Part shown: positions 8,210-18,256 of the stretch, in pieces
Layout: every line of letters begins with the position of its first letter
Numbering within the stretch: position 1 is the stretch's first letter
Source of the DNA: Palsa-506 sp963709075
GTDB taxonomy: Bacteria > Actinomycetota > Actinomycetes > Streptosporangiales > Streptosporangiaceae
Length of the DNA stretch: 64,000 nucleotides
Reading direction: 5' to 3'
NCBI GenBank assembly: GCA_963709075.1
Contig: CAVPUY010000005.1
Coordinates: 62,001-126,000 of the forward strand
Notes under the pieces: generated by a model
Databases searched by the model: none
The model's input: the letters and a program-made list of their open reading frames with translations, nothing else
Told to the model about the DNA's origin: nothing
Made by a program: the position numbers and the translations under genes

Positions 8210-10018
8210 ATGACGATCACCACAAGGACCGACAGCCAAGCCCGCACGGATGCCGAGCCGACGGCCGCCGCAGCGGCCGGCCGCAGTACCCGCGACCGCA
8301 CGGCCGCTCTTGCCGGGCCGCAGCCGGCGGCCAGGCGCCGGCCAGCGGCGGCCGGACCGCGCCGCAGCCGGGGCGAGGGCCAGTGGGCACTCGGCTACCG
8401 TGAGCCGCTGAACGCCAACGAGGAAAGCAAGAAGAACGACGACGGCCTGAACGTCCGGCAGCGGATCATCGATGTCTACGCCAAGCGCGGCTTCGACTCG
8501 ATCGATCCGGCCGACCTGCGCGGCCGGTTCCGCTGGTACGGGCTGTACACGCAGCGCCGCCCGGGCATCGACGGCGGGAAGACGGCGGCGCTGGAGCCGG
8601 CCGAGCTGGACGACAGGTACTTCATGCTGCGGATCCGGATCGACGGCGGCCAGCTCGATCACGCGCAGCTCGCTGTCATCGCCGACATCTCCCGGCGGTA
8701 TGCCCGCGGTACCGCGGATGTCACCGACCGGCAGAACATCCAGCTGCACTGGGTTCAGATCGAGGATGTCCCGGCGATCTGGGAGGCGCTCGAATCGGTC
8801 GGCCTGTCGACAACGGAGGCCTGCGGTGACACGCCGCGGGTCATCCTCGGCTGCCCGCTGGCCGGCCTGGACGCCACCGAGATCATCGACGCCACGCCGG
8901 AGATCACCCGGACGCACGCGCGCTTTGTCGGTGACCCCGCATTCTCCAACCTGCCCCGCAAGTTCAAGTCCGCGATGAGCGGCTGCCCCGTGCAGTGCAC
9001 GATGCACGAGATCAGCGATGTCGCGTTCGCCGGAGTGCTCGGCCCGGACGGGCAGCCGGGTTACGACCTGTGGGTGGGCGGCGGCCTTTCCACCAATCCC
9101 ATGATCGGCAAGCGGCTCGGCGCGTTCGTCCGGCCCGGCCAGGTGCCGGACGTCTGGGCCGGCGTCACGTCGGTGTTCCGCGACTACGGCTACCGGCGGC
9201 TGCGGCACCGGGCACGGATCAAGTTCCTCATCGCCGACTGGGGCCCGGAGCGGTTCCGCGAGGTGCTGGAACGCGACTACCTCGGCTTCCGGCTGCCGGA
9301 CGGCCCGGCTCCGCAGCCGCCGGCCGGCCACCGGCGCGACCACGTGGGCATCCACGAGCAGCGGGACGGGCGCTGCTTCGTCGGCTTCGCGCCGACCGTG
9401 GGCCGGCTGTCAGCGGACTCGCTGACGGTGATCGCCGGCCTGGCCGCCGAGTACGGCAGCGGGCGGGTGCGCACGACCACGGAGCAGAAGATGGTCATCC
9501 TTGACGTGCCGCCGGGCAGGGCGGCTGAGCTGGCCGCCGAGCTGGCCGCGGCCGGCCTGCCCGCCAGCCCGAGCGTGTTCCGCAGGCACACGATGGCATG
9601 CACCGGAATCGAGTTCTGCAAGCTCGCGATCGTGGAGACCAAGCAGCGTGCCGCCGACTTGATCAGCGAGCTGGAACGGCGGCTGCCCGATTTCACCGAG
9701 CCGGTGACGATCAACGTCAACGGCTGCCCGAATTCGTGTGCCAGGATCCAGACTGCGGACATCGGCCTGAAGGGAACGCTGGTCACCCTCCCCGGCGGCC
9801 AGCAGGCTGAAGGGTTTCAGATCCACCTGGGGGGAAGCCTGACTGGAGGGGACGGGACGAGCTCTGGCTTCGGCCGGAAGGTCAGGGGGCTGAAGACCAC
9901 GGCCGAGCAACTGCCCGACTACGTCGAGCGGGTACTGCGCCGATTCGACGCTGCCCGCGGCTCAGGCGAGACATTTGCCGCATGGGCGGCGCGGGCCAGC
10001 GAGGAGGATGTGTCATGA
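8210..10018 (+). CDS. sir: Ferredoxin-type sulfite (or nitrite) reductase
   Basis: Reduces sulfite to sulfide in assimilation, using siroheme and a 4Fe-4S cluster. It has 602 residues from ATG 8210 behind GAAGGA. The cluster ligands are visible as TMACTGIEFCKLAI (C-x5-C, about 9593-9630) and NVNGCPNSCARIQ (C-x3-C, about 9713-9745). An N-terminal-half ferredoxin-like repeat has SGCPVQCTMHE. The first 65 residues are a variable Ala/Arg-rich extension. Context with cysH and a sirohydrochlorin chelatase favours sulfite over nitrite as substrate. The frame is intact, and its stop overlaps the next ATG. Confidence 0.93.
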   Translation: MTITTRTDSQARTDAEPTAAAAAGRSTRDRTAALAGPQPAARRRPAAAGPRRSRGEGQWALGYREPLNANEESKKNDDGLNVRQRIIDVYAKRGFDSIDPADLRGRFRWYGLYTQRRPGIDGGKTAALEPAELDDRYFMLRIRIDGGQLDHAQLAVIADISRRYARGTADVTDRQNIQLHWVQIEDVPAIWEALESVGLSTTEACGDTPRVILGCPLAGLDATEIIDATPEITRTHARFVGDPAFSNLPRKFKSAMSGCPVQCTMHEISDVAFAGVLGPDGQPGYDLWVGGGLSTNPMIGKRLGAFVRPGQVPDVWAGVTSVFRDYGYRRLRHRARIKFLIADWGPERFREVLERDYLGFRLPDGPAPQPPAGHRRDHVGIHEQRDGRCFVGFAPTVGRLSADSLTVIAGLAAEYGSGRVRTTTEQKMVILDVPPGRAAELAAELAAAGLPASPSVFRRHTMACTGIEFCKLAIVETKQRAADLISELERRLPDFTEPVTINVNGCPNSCARIQTADIGLKGTLVTLPGGQQAEGFQIHLGGSLTGGDGTSSGFGRKVRGLKTTAEQLPDYVERVLRRFDAARGSGETFAAWAARASEEDVS

Positions 10019-10177
10019 CTCTCCCGGCCTTTGCCGCGGAGCGCGCCGTTCCCTTCTATTGTCCCTACTGTGGCGAAGAGGATCTCGAGCCGCGAGGCCG
10101 AGGATGGCAGCTGGCGTTGCCGGAGCTGCATCCGGTCCTTCCGGCTACGCTTCGCGGGAACCGGAGTCATCCGGTGA
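10015..10177 (+). CDS. Small zinc-ribbon protein of the sulfite-reduction operon, frameshifted
   Basis: Actinobacterial sir genes are often followed by a tiny protein with two CxxC pairs. Here the first half reads FYCPYCGEEDLEPRG from ATG 10015 (ATGA overlap with sir). After one shift near 10105 the second half reads SWRCRSCIRSFRLRF and stops at 10175-10177. The gene is clearly real but needs a 1-base correction. The four cysteines would bind zinc. Its role is unknown; co-transcription suggests a part in sulfite reduction. The stop overlaps the GTG of cysH. Confidence 0.75.
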
Positions 10178-10931
10178 GCCCGGCCAGAACCCGTGCGGCC
10201 GGGCGGGAGTCGACTGATCAGACGGCACGCAAGCGCCTGGAGGAAGTCATCGGAATGGAGAGGCTGGTCGCAGGAGCGGTGGACGCCCTGACCGACGCGC
10301 CCGCCGAGGACGTGATCAAGTGGGCGACGGATACATTCGGTGACCGAATCTGCATCACATCGTCGATGACCGATGCGGTCATCATTCACCTCGCGTCGCG
10401 GGTGCCGCCCGGGCATCGACGTCGTGTTCCTGGACACCGGGTACCACTTCGCCGAGACGATCGGCACCAGGGACGCGGTCTCCGCGGTCTATCCGGTGAA
10501 CGTGATAAACGTCACGCCCTCCCGGACCGTGGCCGAGCAGGACGCCGAGCTCGGGCCGCGGCTGTACGGGCGCAACCCTGACCTCTGCTGTTACCTGCGC
10601 AAGGTCGTGCCGCTCGAGCGGGCGCTGGATCCCTACGAGGCGTGGATAACCGGGGTGCGCAAGGAGGAGACCAGCGCGCGCAGCGACACCCAGCGTGGTG
10701 GAGTGGGATCCGCGGCGGCAGATGGTCAAGGTCAATCCGATCGTCAGCTGGACGCAGGACCAGGTGGAGAGCTATATCGCCGAGCACGGCGTGCTGGTGA
10801 ACCCGCTCGTCTATGACGGGTACCCGTCGATCGGCTGCTCGACCTGCACGTCGAGAGTCGAGCCTGGCGCCGACCCGCGGAGCGGGCGCTGGGAAGGCAC
10901 TGGCAAGACCGAATGCGGCATCCACGGCTGA
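10174..10931 (+). CDS. cysH: Phosphoadenylyl/adenylyl-sulfate reductase, two frameshifts
   Basis: Reduces (phospho)adenylylsulfate to sulfite, feeding Sir. The segments are DTFGDRICITSSMTDAV (frame 1), then GIDVVFLDTGYHFAETIG after a shift near 10412, and VEWDPRRQMVKVNPI after a second near 10690. The C-terminal ECGIHG carries the catalytic cysteine. The pairs CCYLRK and CSTCTSR are those of the 4Fe-4S-containing reductases, so adenylylsulfate (APS) is the more likely substrate. It starts at GTG 10174 overlapping the upstream stop. It is about 251 residues once corrected. Both shifts look like single-base errors in GC-rich runs. Confidence 0.88.
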
Positions 10932-10936
10932 CCACC

Positions 10937-11877
10937 GTGGCGGGGCGGCCCGGCGCGCCGCCGGGCGGTGCCGGGGCAGCCCGCCCGCCGCTGCTGGCCG
11001 TCGCGCACGGCAGCGAGGATCCGCGCGCTGCCGCGACTATCGCCGGCCTGATGGGGCTGGTCAGCGAGCTGGCCGACCGCCGCGGCCTGGCCGTGCTGGA
11101 CGCCAGGACGGCCTACCTGGGGCATGCCCCGCCGTCGGTGACCCAGGTGCTCGGCGCGCTGGCAGCCGGCAGCGGCCAGCCCGCGGGCAGCGACGCGGGA
11201 CCGCCGCATCGTCGTGCTGCCGCTGCTGCTCACCGCGGCATACCACAGCGAGGTGGACCTGCCCGCGCTGCTGGCGGGCCCGCGCCGGGCGCTGCCCGGC
11301 ATGCGGATCGGATACGGCGAGCCGCTGGGGCCGGATCCGCTGCTGCTGCGCGCGCTCGACCGCCGCCTGGCCGAGTGCGGCGCCCCGCGCCGGCCCGGGA
11401 TCCGCCGGGCCCGCGCTGCCCCCGCGGCCACCGGCAGCGCCCGCGCGCCGCTGCCGCGCTCGCCCGGTGACATCGCGGTCGTGCTCGCGTCGGCCGGATC
11501 CCGCCGCCCCGCCGCCAACGCCGCCATCGCCCGGGTGGCGGCCCAGTGGCAGGCGGCCAGGGGATGGCGCGCGGTCGTTCCCGCCTATGCGGCCGCGGCC
11601 TCGCCCGACACCCGCCGAGGCGGTGTCCGCGCTGCTGCGGGACGGCGCGCCGTGCGTGGTGGTCGCGACGTACCTGCTGGCCCCGGGGATATTCGCCGAT
11701 CAGGTGGCCGCGTCCGCGCTGCGGGCCGGCGCCGCGGCGGTCTCCGGCGCGCTGGGCGCCGCGCCCGAGGTGGCCGAGATCATCTTGCGGCGGTATGCGG
11801 AGGTTATTGCCGCACCGGGAAGAATGGACGCCAATCGGCCGGGGGATGCCTACCCTCGTAGAGGGAGCTGCCGATGA
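10937..11877 (+). CDS. Sirohydrochlorin chelatase (CbiX/SirB type), two frameshifts
   Basis: Inserts iron (or cobalt) into sirohydrochlorin; here it would finish siroheme for Sir. LLAVAHGSEDPRA near the start carries the metal-binding His. After a shift near 11205, VVLPLLLTAAYHSEVDLPALL has the second His, and IAVVLASAGSRRPAAN begins the second half. After a shift near 11610, VVVATYLLAPGIFADQV completes the domain. The start is GTG 10937, and the end overlaps the next ATG. It is about 313 residues, a two-domain chelatase in which the C-terminal half has partly lost the His residues. Confidence 0.82.
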
Positions 11878-13575
11878 CCGCCGCCAGTCCGCATGTCACG
11901 CACGAGGTGCTGAACCAGGTACCGCCGCTCGCCGGGCACGACGTCGCCGACGACCCGGCGCTGCTCAGCGCGGTCAGCCGGGAGGGCGTGCCCTGGGCCG
12001 CCGCGGAACTGCACGCGCTCGGCCGCCTGGCCGGCGCCCCGGAAACCCAGCAGCGGGCCAGGCTGGCGAACGAGCACCCGCCCGTGCTGCGCAGCCACGA
12101 TGCCCGCGGCAACCGGATCGACGAAGTCGAATTTCATCCCGCCTGGCATGAGCTGATGGCCACCGCGGTGCGCCATGGCCTGCACGCGGCGCCGTGGGCG
12201 GACCCGGCTGCCGGGCAGCCACGTGGCGCGGGCGGCGAAGTTCTATGTCTGGGCGCAGGCCGAGGGCGGTCATGGCTGCCCGGTGTCGATGACCTACGCG
12301 GCGGTGCCCGCGCTCCGGCACGCGCCGGACCTCGCCGCCAGGTTCGAGCCGCTGCTTGCCTCCCGGGAGTACGAACCCGGGCCTGCGCGATGCCGGCCGG
12401 CAAGGCCGGCCTGCTGGCCGGCATGGCCATGACCGAGAAGCAGGGCGGCTCCGACGTGCGGGCCAACACCACCCGCGCGGCAGCCGGCCGGGACCGGCTA
12501 CCGGCTCACCGGGCACAAATGGTTCTGCTCGGCGCCGATGTGCGATCTCTTCCTGGTCCTCGGCCCAGGCGCCGGAGGGCCTGAGCTGCTTCCTGCTGCC
12601 CCGGGTGCTGCCGGACGGCTCCAGTAACTCGATGCGCATCCAGCGGCTCAAGGACAAGCTCGGGAACCGGTCCAATGCCTCGGCCGAGGTGGAATACGAC
12701 GCCGCGTCCGGCCTGGCTGGTCGGCGAGCCCGGCCGGGGCGTGCGGACCATCATCGAGATGGTCAGCGCGACCCGGCTTGACTGCGTGCTCGGCAGCGCG
12801 GCGGCCATGCGCCAGGCCTGCGTCACCGCCGTGCACTACTGCGCCGGCCGCCGGTCATTCGGCGCGAGCCTCATCTCCCATCCGCTGATGACCGCCGTCC
12901 TCGCCGACCTGACCCTGGAGTCGGAGGCAGCGACGACGCTGGCGATGCGCCTGGCGGGCGCGGCCGACAAGGCGGCCAGGGGCGACCGCGAGCAGGCGGC
13001 GCTGCTCCGGATCGCGCTGCCCGCGGCCAAGTACTGGGTGTGCAAGCGGACGCCCGCAGTCGCCGCCGAGGCGCTTGAGTGCCTGGGCGGGAACGGCTAC
13101 GTGGAGGAATCGGGCATGCCGCGGATCTACCGGGACGCGCCGCTCAACTCGATCTGGGAGGGCTCCGGCAACGTGACCGCGCTTGACGTGCTGCGCGCGC
13201 TCGCCCGTACCCCGCAGGCGGCCGACGCCCTGCTCGCCGAGGCTGACCTGGCGGCGGGCGCGGACCGCAGGCTCGACGAGGCAGTGCAGCAACTCCGCAA
13301 GGCGCTCGGCGAGGCCAGCGGGACCGGCGCCGCGGGCGGCCGGGACGCTGAGTTCCGCGGCCGCAGGCTGGCCGGGCTCATCACCCTGGTGCTGCAGGCT
13401 GCGCTGCTGGTCCGGTACGCGCCGGCCAGCGTCGCCGACGCATTCTGCGCGTCCAGGCTCGATCCCGGCGTGGCCGGCCGGGCGGCAGGCCCAGCGCTGC
13501 CGTTCGGCATGCTGCCCGGACGGCCTGGACCTGGCCGGGATCCTTGGCCGGTCGAGTGTCGCAGCGGCCGGGTAG
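11874..13575 (+). CDS. AidB-like acyl-CoA dehydrogenase, several frameshifts
   Basis: A flavin-dependent acyl-CoA dehydrogenase-fold protein of the AidB subfamily, linked in E. coli to protection of DNA from alkylation. Subfamily segments are AGLLAGMAMTEKQGGSDVR, TGHKWFCSAPMCDLF, RLKDKLGNRSNASAEVE, TRLDCVLGSAAAMRQA, AKYWVCKRTPAV and ECLGGNGYVEES followed by IYRDAPLNSIWEGSGN. The pieces lie in three frames with about five shifts (near 12190, 12390, 12485, 12700 and 13515). ATG 11874 overlaps the chelatase stop. The corrected length of about 566 residues matches AidB. Whether it acts enzymatically or on DNA cannot be told. Confidence 0.85.
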
Positions 13576-13584
13576 GGTCGGCGG

Positions 13585-15830
13585 ATGCGCGTCTGGCCGG
13601 GAACCGCCTACCCGCTCGGTGCCACCTGGGACGGCTCGGGCACCAATTTCGCGCTGTTCTCCGAGGTCGCGACCGCGGTCGAGCTGTGCCTGTTCGGGCC
13701 GGGCGAGGATGGCAGCGGCACCGACCGCAGCGCGGAGAGCCGGATCGCGCTGACCGAGGTGGACGGTTTCGTCTGGCACTGCTACCTGCCGGATGTCGGG
13801 CCCGGGCAGCAGTACGGCTACCGGGTGCACGGCCCTTACCAGCCCGATCAGGGGGCACCGGTGCAATCCGGCCAAGCTGCTGCTCGACCCGTACGGCAAG
13901 GCCGTCGACGGCGAGGTGCGCTGGCACGAGGCGCTGTTCTCCTACCGGATGCACGACCGGTCGGCGCTCAACACCGCTGACAGCGCGCCGTACATGCCGA
14001 GAAACGTGGTGATCGACCCGCACTTCGACTGGGGCGGCGACCGGGCGCCGCGCACGCCCTATCACGAGACGCTGATCTACGAGACGCACGTGCGCGGTCT
14101 CACGCTGCGGCATCCGCAGGTGCCGCCAGGGCAGCGCGGGACCTACGCCGGGCTCGCCCACCCGGCCGTGATCGAGCACCTGACCCGGCTTGGCGTCACG
14201 GCGGTCGAGCTGATGCCCGTGCACCAGTTCGTGTCGGAGCGCCAGCTGGCTGGCCGCGGACTGGTCAACTACTGGGGCTATAACACGATCGCGTTCCTCG
14301 CCCCGCACAACCGCTACTCCTCAGCTGCCCAGCCGGACGGCCAGGTCGCCGAGTTCAAGACAATGGTGAAGGCGCTGCACGAGGCAGGCATCGAGGTCAT
14401 ACTCGACGTCGTCTACAACCACACGGCGGAGGCTGATCACCGCGGGCCGACGCTGTCCTTCCGCGGCATCGACAACGCTGCCTACTACCGGCTGCGGGCC
14501 GACGAGCCGAAGTACTACCTGGACTACACCGGCTGCGGGAACAGCCTCAACGTCCGGCACCCGCACGCGCTGCAGCTGATCATGGACTCACTGCGGTACT
14601 GGATCCTGGAGATGCACGCGGACGGCTTCCGGTTCGACCTTGCCTCCGCGCTTGCCCGCGAGCTGCACGATGTCGACCGGCTGGCGACGTTCTTCGAGCT
14701 GGTGCAGCAGGACCCGGTGGTATCCCAGGCGAAGCTGATCGCCGAGCCGTGGGATGTGGGCGAGGGCGGATACCAGGTCGGCAAGTTCCCGCCGCTGTGG
14801 ACCGAGTGGAACGGCAAGTACCGGGACACGATCCGCGACCTGTGGCGGAGCCAGCCGGGCACCCTGCCGGAATTCGCCTCCCGGCTGACCGGCTCAAGCG
14901 ACCTGTACGAGACGAGCGCGCGGCGGCCGGTGGCCTCGGTGAATTTCGTTACCTGCCATGACGGCTTCACGCTGCAGGATCTCGTCAGCTACAACCACAA
15001 GCACAACATGGCGAACGGCGAGGACGGCCGGGACGGCTCCGACGATAACCGCTCCTGGAATTGCGGGACGGAGGGCCCGTCCGATGAACCGGCCATCAAC
15101 GAGCTAAGGGCCAGGCAGGTCAGGAATTTCCTGGTGACAATTTTCTGCTCGCAGGGGATACCGATGCTGGCGGCGGGCGATGAAATGGGCCGGACGCAGC
15201 AAGGCAATAACAATGCCTACTGCCAGGACAACGAGATCTCCTGGGTCGACTGGGAAGGCGTCGCCAAGCACGCGGACCTGCTCGAATTCACCTGCGGGCT
15301 GTCCGAGCTTCGCCGCCTGCACCCGGTATTCCGGCGCCGTCGCTTCTTCAGCGGGCGGCCCGCTGCCGCGCCGGGCCGCGGCGGGGACGCCGGGATGCTG
15401 GACATCGCCTGGCTTACCCCGTCCGGGCAGGAGATGACGGCGGCCGACTGGCACGTCGGCTACGCCAGGGCACTGGCCGTGTTCCTGAACGGCAGCGCGA
15501 TCACCGAGCCCGGGCCGCTCGGCGAGCCGGTAAGGGACGATGATTTCCTGCTCCTCGTCAACGCGCACAGCGGGCCGGTGACCTTCGTCATGCCGGGTGC
15601 CAGGTACGCGGCGGCCTGGCAGATCCTGGTTGACACATCGGCCCTGCCGGACGGTGAGCCGGACGCGGACGGCGTCAGCGGGGCAGCCCGGCCGGGTGCA
15701 GGCCCGGCAGGCCGGCCGGGACGGGCCGGGAGCAGCGGACAGGGGCGGGCCGGGAGCGGGCGGCAGCGTGCTCGTGCCCGGTCACGCGATGATGGTGCTG
15801 CGCGGCATCCGGTCCCGTGACTGGGCCTAG
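13585..15830 (+). CDS. glgX: Glycogen debranching enzyme GlgX, two frameshifts
   Basis: A GH13 isoamylase-type enzyme that cleaves alpha-1,6 branches of glycogen. Order: N-terminal CBM48 (YPLGATWDGSGTNFALFSE), then catalytic barrel motifs VILDVVYNHTAEADH, HADGFRFDLASALA (nucleophile Asp), KLIAEPWDVG (acid/base Glu) and NFVTCHDGFTLQDLV. The first shift is near 13855 and the second near 15765, after which VLVPGHAMMVLRGI completes the C-terminus at 15830. An Ala/Gly-rich low-complexity insertion precedes the last strand. ATG 13585 is 9 bases after the AidB-like gene. It is about 748 residues when corrected. Confidence 0.93.
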
Positions 15831-15933
15831 TGCCGGGCCGCAAACGTGGCGCTGATCAGCACGGGCGCGCAGGCTGAGGCGCATCGCCTGAGCGGTGGCA
15901 GCGGATCGGCAGGCAGTCTGGTTGACTGCTGGC

Positions 15934-16739
15934 GTGCGCCAGATCTTCCCGGCCCAGGCCAGCGGCCCGATCGGAGCGGTCGAAGGCCGGCCAGCCCGGC
16001 CTGGCCGAGATCGCCCGGCTCTACGCCTATCCGGCGCCGGGCACGCGGCCCGGCCGTCCGTGGGTGCGCGCCAACATGGTCGCGAGCGTCGACGGCGCCG
16101 CCACCGCCCAGGGGCGGTCCGGCGGCCTGTCCGGCGACGCTGACCGTCAGGTCTTTTCCGTGCTGCGCAGCCTGGCTGACGTCATCCTGGCAGGCGCGGG
16201 GACCGTGCGGGCGGAGAAGTACCGGCCGGTGACCGGCACGGAGGCCTGGCCCGAGCTGCGCGAGGACCGCCCGCCGACCCCGCCTATCGCGGTCGTGACG
16301 CGGCTGCTCGACCTGGATCTGGAAAGCCCGCTGCTGGCCGGGGCGCCGCACTGGGCGCGGACGATCGTGCTGACCACCGAGGCGGCTCCGGCAGGCCGGC
16401 GGGCGGCGGCGGCCAGGCACGCTGACGTGGTGATCGCAGGAGCTGAGTTGCTCAGCCCGGAGGCCGTGATCGGCGCCCTGGCCGAGCGCGGTCATCAGCG
16501 CATCCTCATCGAGGGCGGCCCGCACCTGCTCGGCCAGGTGGCGGCGGCTGGCCTGCTCGACGAGCTGTGCCTGACCGTGAGCCCGCTGCTGGCAGGCGGC
16601 CGGGCGGGCCGGATACTGGCGGCCGGGGCGACCGGCGGCGACGATATCCCGGCGGCCCAGGCCGCCCTGGAGCCTGGCGCACGTGCTCGCCGACAGCGGC
16701 TTCCTGCTCTGCCGGTACCTGCGCGGGGACGCAGGCTAG
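15934..16739 (+). CDS. RibD C-terminal/dihydrofolate-reductase-fold pyrimidine reductase, two frameshifts
   Basis: A stand-alone reductase domain like the C-terminal half of RibD, which reduces the ribosylamino-pyrimidine of riboflavin synthesis. In actinomycetes such proteins are often annotated simply as dihydrofolate-reductase family. Conserved segments are RPWVRANMVASVDGA, ADVILAGAGTVRAEKY and RILIEGGPHLLGQ, followed by LDELCLTVSPLLAGG. Shifts fall near 15985 and 16675, and the tail reads HVLADSGFLLCRYLRGDAG before TAG 16737. GTG 15934 is the likely start (VRQIFPA). No other riboflavin genes are nearby, so the true substrate is uncertain. Confidence 0.8.
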
Positions 16740-16790
16740 GAAGAAGCAGCGATGCCGCTGCGAGGGCAGCACAGGGAGCCCGGCGGGCCG

Positions 16791-17126
16791 TCAGGCGCCC
16801 TTGCGGAGCCGGTCGAGTGCCTCGGCGAGGATCGCCGCGCCGTCGGTGTCGTTGCGCCGTTCCTTGACGTAGGCCAGGTGGGTCTTGTAGGGCTCGGCAT
16901 GCGGCGGGGCCGGCGGATTCGCCTCGTCCTGGCCGGCCGGGAAGCCGCAGCGCGGGCAGTCCCAGGTCTCCGGCACGGCAGCGTCGCTGGCGAAGCTCGG
17001 GATGGTCTCATGCCGGTTACAGCACCAGAACGAGACACGCACCCGCGGCGCGGCCTCGCCGCGCTCCGCCTCGCCCATCGGTCCAGCGCCCACCCGGCTG
17101 CCGCGGATGGCGTTGCCACTACTCAC
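16791..17126 (-). CDS. rbpA: RNA polymerase-binding protein RbpA
   Basis: An essential actinobacterial protein that binds RNA polymerase and the principal sigma factor and helps promoter opening. The 111 residues are intact: N-terminal GNAIRGSRVGAGP, core RVSFWCCNRHE with zinc-binding cysteines, CPRCGFPAG with the second pair, and the sigma-binding tail THLAYVKERRNDTDG then LAEALDRLRKG. It lies downstream of secG on the same strand, a common actinobacterial arrangement. Confidence 0.97.
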   Translation of the reverse strand: MSSGNAIRGSRVGAGPMGEAERGEAAPRVRVSFWCCNRHETIPSFASDAAVPETWDCPRCGFPAGQDEANPPAPPHAEPYKTHLAYVKERRNDTDGAAILAEALDRLRKGA

Positions 17127-17189
17127 TGCTCACCCCTTGCCCTTGTGACCAGCCTGATCCTGCATTTCGTTGCCCGCATGCCGCCACCG

Positions 17190-17420
17190 TCAGCGGTTCA
17201 TCAGCAGGTTCAGCGCGACGATGCAGAGGAACCAGAGGATGCCGGTGAAGATCGTGATCCGGTCCAGGTTCCGCTCGACCACCGACGACGAGCCGAGCGA
17301 CGAGGAGATCCCGCCGCCGAACAGATCAGAAAGGCCGCCGCCCTTGCCCTTGTGCAGGAGCACAAGCAGCATCATCAGCAGGCTCGTGATGATGAGGACG
17401 ATGGAGACTCCGATGACCAC
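17190..17420 (-). CDS. secG: Preprotein translocase subunit SecG
   Basis: A small membrane subunit of the Sec channel. The 76 residues have two hydrophobic helices (about residues 2-22 and 52-74) flanking a cytoplasmic loop with LLHKGKGGGLSDLFGGG, the typical SecG signature. It lies just after tpiA on the same strand, as in most actinobacteria. Intact. Confidence 0.96.
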   Translation of the reverse strand: MVIGVSIVLIITSLLMMLLVLLHKGKGGGLSDLFGGGISSSLGSSSVVERNLDRITIFTGILWFLCIVALNLLMNR

Positions 17421-17450
17421 TGCTTCTTCTCGTCCCTCCGGGCGCTCCGC

Positions 17451-18256
17451 TCAGCTTTCCGCGACCTGCTCACGATACCGGCAGATCCTGGTGAATTCGC
17501 CGGCATCAAGGCTGGCGCCGCCTACCAGCGCGCCGTCAATGTCTGGCTGCGCCATGATCGCAGCCATGTTGTCGGCCTTCACCGACCCGCCATACAGGAT
17601 ACGCACACTGGCCGCCGTCGCGTGCCCGTGAACGGCGGAAAGCCGCCCGCGGATGGCGGCGCACATCTCTTGCGCGTCATCCGGGGTGGCCACCTTGCCC
17701 GTGCCAATCGCCCAGACCGGCTCATAGGCGACAATCACCTGGGCGACCTGGTCGGCGGAGATTCCGTCAAGCGCGCCGTCCAGCTGGCCGAGGGTGTGCG
17801 TGACATGCTCGCCGGCCTCGCGGATCGTCCAGCGTCTCGCCGACGCACAGGATGGGCGTCAGCTCGGCCCGCAGCGCGGCCTGGACCTTCGCGTTCACCA
17901 GCGCATCGTCCTCGAAATGATACTGGCGCCGCTCTGAATGGCCGGCCAGCGCGTACCGGCAGCCGAGCTTGGCCAGCATGCGGCCCGGAAACCTCGCCGG
18001 TGTAGGCCCCGTCGTCGTGCGCCGAGATGTCCTGCGCCCCGTAGCCGATCGGCACGCTTGTCGGCCTCCACCAGGGTCTGCACGCTGCGCAGCGCGGTGA
18101 ACGGCGGCAGCACGCGACGTCGACGGCGGCGAAGTCCTTGCTGTTCAGGGTGAAGGCGAGCTTCTGGGTCAGCGAGATCGCCTCGAAGTGGTTGTTGTGC
18201 AGCTTCCAGTTTCCGGCGATCAGCGGCTTGCGGCCCGCGGCCTGCGCCCCGCTCAC
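17451..18256 (-). CDS. tpiA: Triosephosphate isomerase, multiple frameshifts
   Basis: Interconverts dihydroxyacetone phosphate and glyceraldehyde-3-phosphate. Catalytic segments are present in different frames: LIAGNWKLHNN (Lys), CRYALAGHSERRQYHF (His), and IVAYEPVWAIGTGKV (Glu), then ILYGGSVKADN near the C-terminus. About four or five shifts lie between 17730 and 18110; one near 17825 looks like an inserted C in GATCCGCGAGG. It starts at ATG 18256 overlapping the pgk stop. About 268 residues when corrected. Loss of this enzyme is unlikely, so the breaks are probably sequence errors. Confidence 0.9.

Noticed and set aside
7883..9355. 490-residue minus-strand open frame
   Set aside because: Antisense shadow of sir; low-complexity Arg/Ala/Gly composition and no family motifs.
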